From Photobacterium arenosum (lineage in GTDB: Bacteria; Pseudomonadota; Gammaproteobacteria; Enterobacterales; Vibrionaceae): a stretch of 64,000 bases of DNA. This document shows positions 52,922 to 60,663 of the stretch, in pieces. Made by a program: the position numbers and the translations under genes. Positions within the stretch are counted from its first letter, which is position 1, and each line of letters opens with the position of its first letter. The stretch is taken from contig NZ_JACYTP010000003.1 of assembly GCF_014841115.1 (NCBI RefSeq), positions 186,001-250,000 of the forward strand. The letters run 5' to 3'. The notes under the pieces are model-generated. The model was not told the origin of the DNA. It saw only the letters and a program-made list of their open reading frames with translations, and ran no database searches.

Positions 52922-52926
52922 GGTGC

Positions 52927-53823
52927 TTACTCCATCATTTTCTCAATTGGCAGAACGAGAATTGAGCTGGCGCCCAGCGCTTTCAGTTGTTCCATGGTTT
53001 CCCAGAACAGATTTTCTGAGCTGACAAGGTGAACGGCGACGCGGCTTTTGTCGTGAGACAGCGGCAGTACGGTAGGGTCTTCCGCGCCAGGCAGTAAGGC
53101 TGTCACTTGTTCCAGGCACTCAGTCGGTGCGTGCAGCATGATGTATTTCGACTCTTTGGCCTGAATCACACCTTGCATACGGGTTAACAGACGCTCGATC
53201 AACGCTTGTTTGTCGGCGCTGAAATCACCAGAACGCTGAATCAGTACCGCTTTAGACTGCAGGATCACTTCGACTTCTTTCAGGCCGTTGGCCTCGAGTG
53301 TCGCACCGGTGGAAACCAGGTCACAGATGGCATCGGCCAGACCGGCACGTGGTGCAACTTCGACTGAGCCATTGAGCATGCAGGTGCTGAATGTCACACC
53401 CTGCTCTGTCATGTAGCGCTTCACCAGTTGTGGATAGGTAGTGGCAATGCGCTTACCTTGCAGATCTTGCGGACCTAGGTATTCCTCATCTTTATCAATC
53501 GCAATAGACAGACGGCAGCCACCGAAATCCAGGCGACGCAGCATCTCGTAGTGGCTGGGTTCACCCCGCGCCGCACGCTCAAGCCCGACTTCTTCCAGTT
53601 CATTTTCACCAATGAAGCCCAGATCAACGACACCATCCATAATCAGGCCGGGAATGTCATCATCACGAACCAGCAGCAGGTCGATGGGCATGTTTTCACA
53701 GTGAACCACAAGGCGCTCACCGATCAGATTGAATTTTACACCGCAGCGCTTCAGGAGATCTTTACATTCAGTGCTCAGTCGTCCTTTCTTCTGGATAGCA
53801 ATGCGTAGTCGTTGTGTTTGCAT
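52927..53823 (-). CDS. hisG: ATP phosphoribosyltransferase HisG
   Basis: First, feedback-regulated step of histidine synthesis. 298 residues, long form with C-terminal ACT-like regulatory domain (from about 225), so no HisZ is needed. Seen: [24 protein letters not shown], and [18 protein letters not shown]. First structural gene after the attenuator. Confidence 0.97.
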   Translation of the reverse strand: MQTQRLRIAIQKKGRLSTECKDLLKRCGVKFNLIGERLVVHCENMPIDLLLVRDDDIPGLIMDGVVDLGFIGENELEEVGLERAARGEPSHYEMLRRLDFGGCRLSIAIDKDEEYLGPQDLQGKRIATTYPQLVKRYMTEQGVTFSTCMLNGSVEVAPRAGLADAICDLVSTGATLEANGLKEVEVILQSKAVLIQRSGDFSADKQALIERLLTRMQGVIQAKESKYIMLHAPTECLEQVTALLPGAEDPTVLPLSHDKSRVAVHLVSSENLFWETMEQLKALGASSILVLPIEKMME

Positions 53824-53872
53824 GATGACATTCCCTATATGCTTAATTTATCTTTTAAATTCAGTGCTAAAA

Positions 53873-53907
53873 CGAAAAACCCCCGGAAGATTTCTCTTCC
53901 GGGGGTC
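53873..53907 (-). terminator. his operon attenuator terminator
   Basis: On the minus strand CCCCCGGAAGA (complement of 53895-53905) pairs with TCTTCCGGGGG (complement of 53880-53890), followed by a T run (to 53875). Lies between hisL and hisG. Confidence 0.9.
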
Positions 53908-53930
53908 TGAATGCTGCTTATATGTAGCGA

Positions 53931-53965
53931 CCGCTGGAAGAGGCGAATTGTCGTCTTCCAGAGTG
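53931..53965 (-). promoter_or_regulatory. his leader pause / alternative hairpin
   Basis: CTGGAAGA (53934-53941) can pair with TCTTCCAG (53954-53961) just after the leader peptide. Its CTTCC-type arms are also complementary to the attenuator arms, as needed for alternative folding. Confidence 0.6.
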
Positions 53966-53985
53966 AGGCGTATCCTCCTGAAAGA

Positions 53986-54033
53986 CTAATCAGGATGATG
54001 ATGGTGGTGTAGGTTTACCATTTGGATACGCAT
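53986..54033 (-). CDS. hisL: his operon leader peptide
   Basis: 15 residues, MRIQMVNLHHHHHPD, with five consecutive His codons and the ending HHPD as in E. coli HisL. Ribosome stalling here when charged tRNA-His is scarce should favour read-through into hisG. Confidence 0.92.
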   Translation of the reverse strand: MRIQMVNLHHHHHPD

Positions 54034-54166
54034 AATTATGTACTCTGTCTAAATCATTATTGACTGTGGACTTGTTATTCACACTAACCAAGCTGCGGCG
54101 GTTTTGCAATAGTTAATTAGTACATTTTGGAAATTTCTTTGTGCTGAATGCCACACGGGGATTAGC

Positions 54167-54655
54167 TTACATACAGCATTTTTTAAACTTCTTGCCGCTA
54201 CCGCACGTGCAGGGATCATTCCGGCCCACTTTCAGCGGTTCGGTTGCTTCCGGATACTCGCCGTCGATATAGAACCATTGTGGGATGTTTCCGATCATTT
54301 CACGTAAAAATCGTGACTTTTCGTGCAGGCAATATTCTTGGTTTTCGTCACGGTAAAAGGCTTTGAATTCGACATAGCCTTGGGTATCGCTGGCGATCTG
54401 GCTACTGACGACCTCAAGCCCAAGCCATTCACTATTGATGGAGTCTGCGATGGCGTCGCGATATTGTTCTGCCTGACAACTGGGGTGGTAAGTCGCGACG
54501 ACAAAATCGACCAGTCCCAGAACATGCGCGCTGTATCGGGCGCGCATGAGCTGTTCAGGATGCAGGGCCATTGATGGATTCTGGTGGACAAGCTGGCAGC
54601 AGCTGGATAAAGGTTGCTGGCTGCCACAAGGACATAATTGTGTGTTTGTCATCAT
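54167..54655 (-). CDS. ychJ: YchJ family SEC-C protein
   Basis: 162 residues. SEC-C-like zinc motifs at both ends: [13 protein letters not shown] near the start and [18 protein letters not shown] at the end, with an NTF2-like middle ([15 protein letters not shown]). Zinc-binding protein of unknown function. Its ATG directly follows the stop of the EAL/HDOD gene, so the two are likely co-expressed. Confidence 0.9.
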   Translation of the reverse strand: MMTNTQLCPCGSQQPLSSCCQLVHQNPSMALHPEQLMRARYSAHVLGLVDFVVATYHPSCQAEQYRDAIADSINSEWLGLEVVSSQIASDTQGYVEFKAFYRDENQEYCLHEKSRFLREMIGNIPQWFYIDGEYPEATEPLKVGRNDPCTCGSGKKFKKCCM

Positions 54656-55918
54656 TTATTGCAGTTCTTCTATGCTGGTCACCCATTCTAAAGATTCCAG
54701 GTAGCGGTTCGCAACATGTTCACTCTCCAGACCCAGTTTAGAGCACATGCTATCCACCTGATCCCAATCGGCATGATCATAGGCGCACACCAGTGACAGC
54801 AGGTATCCCAGTTTTCCGCTGCGGTGAATCAAGGCGTCCTGAATGCTGATATCGAGCGGCAGCATAGGAATCAACACATCGAGCGGCTGATCAAGCAGTG
54901 AATCCAGCATCGAGAAAAGCCCCGTCAGAAAAGCACGGTTGCCATTTAATTTCGGGGAAATGTCAGCGGCCAGCAGTTCGCACAGATGGGCCCGTTGCAA
55001 AGACAGGCAGTAGAGTGATGACGGCTTGTCACGGGTAACGTGTGAGGTTGCCACAAAACTGATAAAGCGGCGAAGCCTTTCTTCCCCCAGATAAATGAGT
55101 GCCTGCTTGAAGGAGGAAATGGGCACAGCACGGTTTGAGGTGATGGCATTCACATGGCGTAATAACTTGTACGATAAGGACAAATCGGTCGCAATGATCT
55201 CCTCCGCCTCATCAAAGTTCACCACATCCTGACAGATCTGCTGGTAGAGCCTCAGCGTCGTCAGCGCCGAAGGGCTGAGTGTCTTTTGCTGCATCATTTC
55301 GGGCTTGCTGAAGAAATACCCCTGAAACAGATGAAATCCCGCCGCTTTGGCTTCTTTGAATTCGGCGTAGGTTTCCACTTTTTCAGCCAGAAACTGAATT
55401 GGCTTGTCTTTGTGGCGGCGAATAAAAAATCGCGCTTTATCAATAGGCGTCAGTTGTAAATCAAATTTAATGATGTGGACGAAAGGCAAAAACCGGTTCC
55501 ATTCTACGCTCGGGTTAAAATCGTCCAGTGCTATCTGGTAGCCACGCTGATAAAGGTCTTTAACCGTTTCCAGAAGCGTGTCTGAGGGGGTGCAGTCTTC
55601 CAGCACTTCAATTACAAAAGTATGGGATGGAAAAAGAAGAGGTGTACCTTTAAGCAGGCTTTTTTCAGGAAAGTTGACAAAGGCGAGTTTGCCGCTGCAT
55701 ACATCGTTTGAACCGTTAGAGAAGAAATTGTTCAGTAACAAGCGATTTGTTGCCTCTTCGGGCGGCACATCCGGGAAACAATTTTTGGGCCCGTCGCGAA
55801 AGAGCAATTCGTAGCCAATAGTCGTTTTTTCGCGATCTAAAACGGGCTGCCGGGCAAGATAAGAATACATGATATCAGCACTGTTTATGGTTATCGTTGT
55901 GTTGGCGAGGGCTTGCAT
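54656..55918 (-). CDS. EAL-HDOD two-domain signalling protein (YuxH type)
   Basis: 420 residues. An EAL-type domain (about 20-215) precedes an HDOD domain (about 220-410). The EAL motif reads EVL and loop 6 reads DDFNPS in place of DDFGTG, while AEKVET and QGYFF are near normal; c-di-GMP cleavage is therefore uncertain and binding only is plausible. Family starts cluster at MYSYLARQPVLDR (ATG 55870); 55918 and 55951 are other in-frame starts and none has a convincing ribosome site, so the N-terminus is unsure. Related Vibrio proteins influence motility and biofilm. Abuts ychJ. Confidence 0.85.
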   Translation of the reverse strand: MQALANTTITINSADIMYSYLARQPVLDREKTTIGYELLFRDGPKNCFPDVPPEEATNRLLLNNFFSNGSNDVCSGKLAFVNFPEKSLLKGTPLLFPSHTFVIEVLEDCTPSDTLLETVKDLYQRGYQIALDDFNPSVEWNRFLPFVHIIKFDLQLTPIDKARFFIRRHKDKPIQFLAEKVETYAEFKEAKAAGFHLFQGYFFSKPEMMQQKTLSPSALTTLRLYQQICQDVVNFDEAEEIIATDLSLSYKLLRHVNAITSNRAVPISSFKQALIYLGEERLRRFISFVATSHVTRDKPSSLYCLSLQRAHLCELLAADISPKLNGNRAFLTGLFSMLDSLLDQPLDVLIPMLPLDISIQDALIHRSGKLGYLLSLVCAYDHADWDQVDSMCSKLGLESEHVANRYLESLEWVTSIEELQ

Positions 55919-56169
55919 TGCCAGTGATTCTCTTTGGTGAATAGTCCGCATGACAGGAGTGAACCAGTATATTACTAATAATTATCACCGTTGCGTAACA
56001 TTAGCAGTAGAATTTTCCACTGGTTGTGACCTTTCGCTGAGAAATTGCGCGGCTTGTGATCTTAAGCCCAAAAGATAAGATTGATAAGTAAAAGTAATGC
56101 CCGGTGTCGACCCGAATTCAGCCTCAGGTTATGAATCACCGGGTTGTGTGTGAGTGTGAGTATGTATCG

Positions 56170-56910
56170 CTAGTTTTGGTCAGCCATTCTGAAGCTGCGC
56201 ATTTGCAGCTGGCAACCGGCAGCTGTGCAGAGCAGAACGGAACCCTGATCATACCAGTCACCCAGCACGGTCCGGGTGGCCTGCTGCCCATCAATGGTTA
56301 AATCATGAACGGCCGGGCGATGGGTATGGCCATGAATCATATGGGTCACTTGATGTTCTGACATTAAATCAGTGACAGCTTGTGGCGTCACATCCATGAT
56401 GTCATAGGACTTCATCTGATTGTTGCTACTGCTGCCAGAGCGCATCTTGCGGCCAACAGCCTGGCGCCATGCCAGCGGTAGGCGCAAAAATAGCCATTGA
56501 ATAAATGGATTATGGACTTTTTTCCGGTAACGCTGATAGCTTTCATCCAGGGTACACAAAGTGTCACCATGCAAAATCAGCGTTGGCGTACCGTACAGGT
56601 CAATCACAGTGTGCTCTGGTAATAACATGACGCCCGTTTCACGGCTGAATTGCTTGCCGATCAGGAAATCACGGTTGCCATGAATGAAAAAACAGGGCAC
56701 ACCGGAATCCGTCAATGCTTTAAATGCACATTTGATCTGGCGGTGAAAGGCATTGTCGTCGTCATCACCAATCCACATTTCAAACAGATCGCCCAACACA
56801 TAGAGTGCTTCGCATTGGGTTGCCTCGGTTGACATAAAGTGCAGAAAACAATCGGTAATATCAGGGCGATCCGCACTCAGGTGCAAATCAGCTATAAAAC
56901 ATATGGTCAT
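56170..56910 (-). CDS. lpxH: UDP-2,3-diacylglucosamine pyrophosphatase LpxH
   Basis: Fourth step of lipid A synthesis, forming lipid X; peripheral inner-membrane metallophosphoesterase. 246 residues with the metal motifs FIADLHLS, LGDLFEMWIGDDD, FIHGNRDFL and MIHGHTHRP. 47 bases after ppiB, same strand. Confidence 0.95.
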   Translation of the reverse strand: MTICFIADLHLSADRPDITDCFLHFMSTEATQCEALYVLGDLFEMWIGDDDDNAFHRQIKCAFKALTDSGVPCFFIHGNRDFLIGKQFSRETGVMLLPEHTVIDLYGTPTLILHGDTLCTLDESYQRYRKKVHNPFIQWLFLRLPLAWRQAVGRKMRSGSSSNNQMKSYDIMDVTPQAVTDLMSEHQVTHMIHGHTHRPAVHDLTIDGQQATRTVLGDWYDQGSVLLCTAAGCQLQMRSFRMADQN

Positions 56911-56957
56911 AAGTATTGAGACAGGTGGCCGGTATGAACGGCCACCTTGGCAGGGAA

Positions 56958-57455
56958 TTATTCTTCGATGGTAACAGAATTGATGACAACTTCTTCAACC
57001 GGCACGTCCTGATGGACATAGCCCCAGTTACCTGTCGCAACCGCTTTGATCTTGTTGACGATATCCATACCTTCAACCACTTCACCAAATACGCAGTATC
57101 CCCAACCATCTGGTGTTTCAGATTTGAAATCTAGGAAGTTGTTATCATTCACGTTGATGAAGAATTGAGAGCTTGCGGAATGTGGTTCCATGGTGCGGGC
57201 CATCGCGATGCTGCCAGTTTTGTTGCTCAGACCATTGTTAGCTTCATTCTTGATTGGTGCACGGGTTTCTTTTTCAACCATGCCGGACGCCATACCGCCG
57301 CCCTGAACCATGAAGCCGTCAATCACACGGTGAAACAGCGTACCATTGTAGAAACCGTCACGGCAGTACTGCAGGAAGTTCGCACTGGTTTCCGGAGCTT
57401 TTTCTGTGTTGAGCTGGATTTTAATATCACCAAAAGTGGTGTGAAGCGTTACCAT
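56958..57455 (-). CDS. ppiB: Cytoplasmic cyclophilin, peptidyl-prolyl isomerase B
   Basis: Assists protein folding. 165 residues, cyclophilin domain; [14 protein letters not shown] with catalytic Arg, [16 protein letters not shown], and [14 protein letters not shown]. No signal peptide, so cytoplasmic. Divergent from cysS, as in E. coli. Confidence 0.96.
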   Translation of the reverse strand: MVTLHTTFGDIKIQLNTEKAPETSANFLQYCRDGFYNGTLFHRVIDGFMVQGGGMASGMVEKETRAPIKNEANNGLSNKTGSIAMARTMEPHSASSQFFINVNDNNFLDFKSETPDGWGYCVFGEVVEGMDIVNKIKAVATGNWGYVHQDVPVEEVVINSVTIEE

Positions 57456-57698
57456 GAGCTTATCCTTAACTGGAGTGTATTGCTTTAAACCCTGAATTCT
57501 AACGAACTAAGGCAAAGCGTCAATACAGTTTATACAGGTGAACCAAGTTAATTCTATAACTATAGAAGAGGGTTGGGATTGGTAAAATCGGTACTGCACC
57601 CGTTAACCATGCCAATCGCGCTGAACCTAGCATCTTGAGGCGACTTGGGTATAATCAGCCCTTTGAATCGTAACCCCCGAAATGAGTAATTATCAGAC

Positions 57699-59078
57699 AT
57701 GTTAAAGATCTATAACTCACTGACAAGACAAAAAGAGGAATTTAAACCCATAGTGCCTGGCAAAATAGGCATGTACGTCTGCGGGGTTACTATTTACGAT
57801 TTATGTCACATCGGCCACGGCCGCACCTTTGTTGCATTCGACGTGGTGTCACGCTACTTGCGTTACAGTGGCTATGATCTGACATTTGTCCGTAATATCA
57901 CAGATATTGACGATAAAATTATTAAACGCGCGGCAGAAAACGGTGAAAGCTGTGACTCTCTGACCGAACGTCTGATCGGCGAAATGTACGCCGATTTTGA
58001 TGCCTTGGGTATGGCGCGTCCGGATATTGAGCCTCGTGCGACCAAATTCATTCCGGAAATTGTTGCGCTGTGTGAACGTCTGATCGAACGCGGTTTCGCG
58101 TACGTGGCAGACAATGGCGACGTGATGTTTGAAGTCAGTAAGTTTGACGAATACGGTAAGTTGTCTGGCCAGGATCTGGAACAGCTGCAGGCCGGTGCGC
58201 GTGTTGATATTGAAACGGCAAAACGCAGCCCACTGGATTTCGTGCTGTGGAAAATGTCCAAACCGGGCGAGCCGACCTGGGAATCACCATGGGGACCTGG
58301 CCGTCCGGGCTGGCACATTGAATGTTCTGCAATGAACTCAGCCATTCTGGGCGATCATTTTGACATTCACGGCGGCGGCTCTGATCTTCAGTTCCCGCAT
58401 CACGAAAATGAAATTGCGCAATCCTGCTGTGCCCATGATACCCAGTATGTGAATACCTGGATGCACAGCGGTATGGTGATGGTTGATCGTGAGAAGATGT
58501 CCAAATCACTGGGTAACTTCTTCACCATTCGTGATGTGCTGGAGCATTACGATGCTGAAACGGTTCGTTATTTCCTGATGTCTGGCCATTATCGCAGCCA
58601 GCTCAATTACAGCGAAGAGAACCTGAAGCAGGCACGCTCTGCGCTGGAGCGTCTGTATACGGCACTGCGCGGTCTGGATACGGATGTTGCCGCACAGGGT
58701 GGTGAAGCCTTCATTGAGCGCTTTACCACGGCGATGGATGATGACTTCAACACGCCTGAAGCTTACTCTGTGATGTTTGATATGGCGCGTGAGATTAATC
58801 GCCTGAAAGGTGAAGATCTGAAGGCGGCTTCTGCACTTGGCGCTCAACTGCGCGCACTGGCTGAAGTACTGGGATTGCTGGCACAGGATCCTGAAACCTT
58901 CCTGCAAAGCAGTGCAAAGGCAGACGATGTGGCTGAGATTGAATCACTGATCCAGCAACGTCTGGATGCCCGAGCTGCGAAAGACTGGGCAGCTGCAGAT
59001 GCCGCACGTGATACGCTGACCGCCATGGGAATCATTCTTGAGGATGGTCCGCAAGGTACGATATGGCGTCGTAAATAG
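57699..59078 (+). CDS. cysS: Cysteinyl-tRNA synthetase
   Basis: Charges tRNA-Cys. 459 residues; HIGH motif in CHIGHGRTF (about 36-44), zinc Cys in YVCGVTIYD (about 28), [19 protein letters not shown] and KMSKSLGNF. Monocistronic with a terminator after it. Confidence 0.97.
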   Translation: MLKIYNSLTRQKEEFKPIVPGKIGMYVCGVTIYDLCHIGHGRTFVAFDVVSRYLRYSGYDLTFVRNITDIDDKIIKRAAENGESCDSLTERLIGEMYADFDALGMARPDIEPRATKFIPEIVALCERLIERGFAYVADNGDVMFEVSKFDEYGKLSGQDLEQLQAGARVDIETAKRSPLDFVLWKMSKPGEPTWESPWGPGRPGWHIECSAMNSAILGDHFDIHGGGSDLQFPHHENEIAQSCCAHDTQYVNTWMHSGMVMVDREKMSKSLGNFFTIRDVLEHYDAETVRYFLMSGHYRSQLNYSEENLKQARSALERLYTALRGLDTDVAAQGGEAFIERFTTAMDDDFNTPEAYSVMFDMAREINRLKGEDLKAASALGAQLRALAEVLGLLAQDPETFLQSSAKADDVAEIESLIQQRLDARAAKDWAAADAARDTLTAMGIILEDGPQGTIWRRK

Positions 59079-59107
59079 CTGTTTATCAGACACTTGGACA
59101 GCTGAGT

Positions 59108-59137
59108 GAAAAAGCCCTCTTGCGAGGGCTTTTTTGT
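59108..59137. terminator. Bidirectional terminator cysS/ion channel
   Basis: AGCCCTC (59113-59119) pairs with GAGGGCT (59124-59130), A run before and T run after. Confidence 0.9.
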
Positions 59138-59166
59138 GCGTGCGGATTGTGTTCGTTTTTCTGGGA

Positions 59167-60015
59167 TCATTTAGTGGCAGGCGCTGAGACGATCCTGTCA
59201 TCGGGATGTGCGAGTTCACTGCCGCAATGCTTACAGAAGACGGCGTCGGTTTCATGGCCCGGCCGCGAGCAGTTCATGCACTTCACCAGGGTGCGGTGTA
59301 ACTGACTCTGATGGCCAATTTCTGCCGTGATAATGCCGGTGGGAACGGCGATGATGGAATAGCCCATCAGCATAGTGAATGAGGCGAGCGTTTTACCGAG
59401 ATCCGTCTGAGGTACCAGGTCACCATAACCCACAGTCGTTAAGGTCACTATGGCCCAGTAAATACTGTAAGGAATGCTGGTAAAGCCATGTTCTGGTCCT
59501 TCAATCACAAACATGAGTGAACCAAATACAGTCACCAGCACTGCGACAGTAGTGAAAAAGATCAGGATCTTGCGGCTGGATTGTAATAAAGACCTCAGCA
59601 GTAAATTAGAATCCTGCAAATACCTAACCAGTTTTAAGATCCGGAATATACGCATTACCCTCAGCAACCGGATGACCATCAGATAGTGCGCGGCCGGAAA
59701 AAGAAACACCAGATAGGTGGGTAAGATGGCAAGAAAATCGACAATGCCGTAAAAACTCCGGGCATACGCAGCCGGCTTGGGTGAGCAGTACAGCCTGAGC
59801 AGATACTCGAGCGTAAAGATCAGCGTAAACCCCCATTCCATCAAGTAGAACAGCTGTCCCCACTTCTGGCTTATCGGGCTGACAGACCCGAGCATCAGAA
59901 CAATAATCGATGCCAGTATGGTCAGAATTAATGTGATATCAAATGCTTTGCCCGCCGGGGTGTGGGTGCCAAAAATGGTGATGTAGAGTCTTTCTTTTCT
60001 TGTTGAGTGGGACAT
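59167..60015 (-). CDS. Voltage-gated-type cation channel with C-terminal zinc ribbon
   Basis: 282 residues, inner-membrane ion transport protein. Six membrane segments are predicted; S4 carries regularly spaced arginines (RLLRVMRIFRILKLVRYL) and the pore has the potassium selectivity sequence TVGYGD (about 194-199). After the last segment there is a short tail with CMNC ... CKHCG (Cys 246, 249, 261, 264), a likely zinc ribbon. No RCK/TrkA-N domain, unlike E. coli Kch. Start chosen at ATG 60015; in-frame ATGs at 60024 and 60048 are possible. Confidence 0.85.
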   Translation of the reverse strand: MSHSTRKERLYITIFGTHTPAGKAFDITLILTILASIIVLMLGSVSPISQKWGQLFYLMEWGFTLIFTLEYLLRLYCSPKPAAYARSFYGIVDFLAILPTYLVFLFPAAHYLMVIRLLRVMRIFRILKLVRYLQDSNLLLRSLLQSSRKILIFFTTVAVLVTVFGSLMFVIEGPEHGFTSIPYSIYWAIVTLTTVGYGDLVPQTDLGKTLASFTMLMGYSIIAVPTGIITAEIGHQSQLHRTLVKCMNCSRPGHETDAVFCKHCGSELAHPDDRIVSAPATK

Positions 60016-60505
60016 AACTAACATCTGAGTGATTGAAAAATAAAGCATACTTAAGAGTTGCTGCCTTTGCCAGAGCCATTTCCGCGCTGTTTGTACCTGC
60101 TGCCGGTAAGAGCTTATTTGGTTTACAGCAGCAGGGGGAAGGTAAGACTTACTGCACCTATTTTACTGTTTTTGTTTGCTATTCTGGCTTCATTTATCAA
60201 TGATATGTGTTCAGATGCTTATTGGTGGTCAAAAAGTCATTCAATGACATTGTCGTTCTGAGCGTTACTGGATTAGGCTTTATGTGGCGTGAATACTACC
60301 CAGAATGGGGTATGAGCCTGTAGCCGTTTGGGGAGCCAATCTGTTGTCACTTTTGGGAATTAAATTACCGATATGAAAATTAATTTCATGTTGCGGCATG
60401 TCTAAATATTTGTTTTGTGAATGATTCTAATTGAGTTGCTTTTTAAATAATTGATTTTATTTGTTTTTGATGAGTGGTGACATCTTTCTGATGTATGCGT
60501 TTAGC
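60016..60505. other. AT-rich divergent spacer channel/adhE
   Basis: About 490 bases with no convincing gene; a 67-codon frame at 60058-60261 lacks a ribosome site and any family resemblance. Presumed to hold the channel promoter and distal adhE control sites. Confidence 0.4.
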
Positions 60506-60519
60506 ATGATCCAGATCAA
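60506..60519. promoter_or_regulatory. FNR operator of adhE
   Basis: ATGAT-CCAG-ATCAA agrees with the FNR consensus TTGAT-N4-ATCAA at nine of ten specified positions. Its centre (60512.5) lies about 42 bases before the start predicted from the -10 at 60542-60547, the position of class II activator sites. Confidence 0.7.
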
Positions 60520-60541
60520 GCCCCACCTGGCAATGAAGTCA

Positions 60542-60547
60542 TAAAAT
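60542..60547 (+). promoter_or_regulatory. Candidate adhE -10 element
   Basis: TAAAAT, with no good -35, as expected for an activator-dependent promoter. Leader to the ATG would be about 110 bases. Confidence 0.5.
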
Positions 60548-60663
60548 CAGTTTTGAAAGCAATTTACTAAGTGTGCTCAATCGGCGATAAGCGCTCTCAT
60601 GGCAAGGAATCAGAGACGTATCCTTACTAAAAAGTTTTCAATCTTAAAGTTAGGAGTTTGACT

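Noticed and set aside
60058-60261. 67-codon frame upstream of adhE
   Set aside because: No ribosome site, composition like intergenic DNA, and no similarity recognised.
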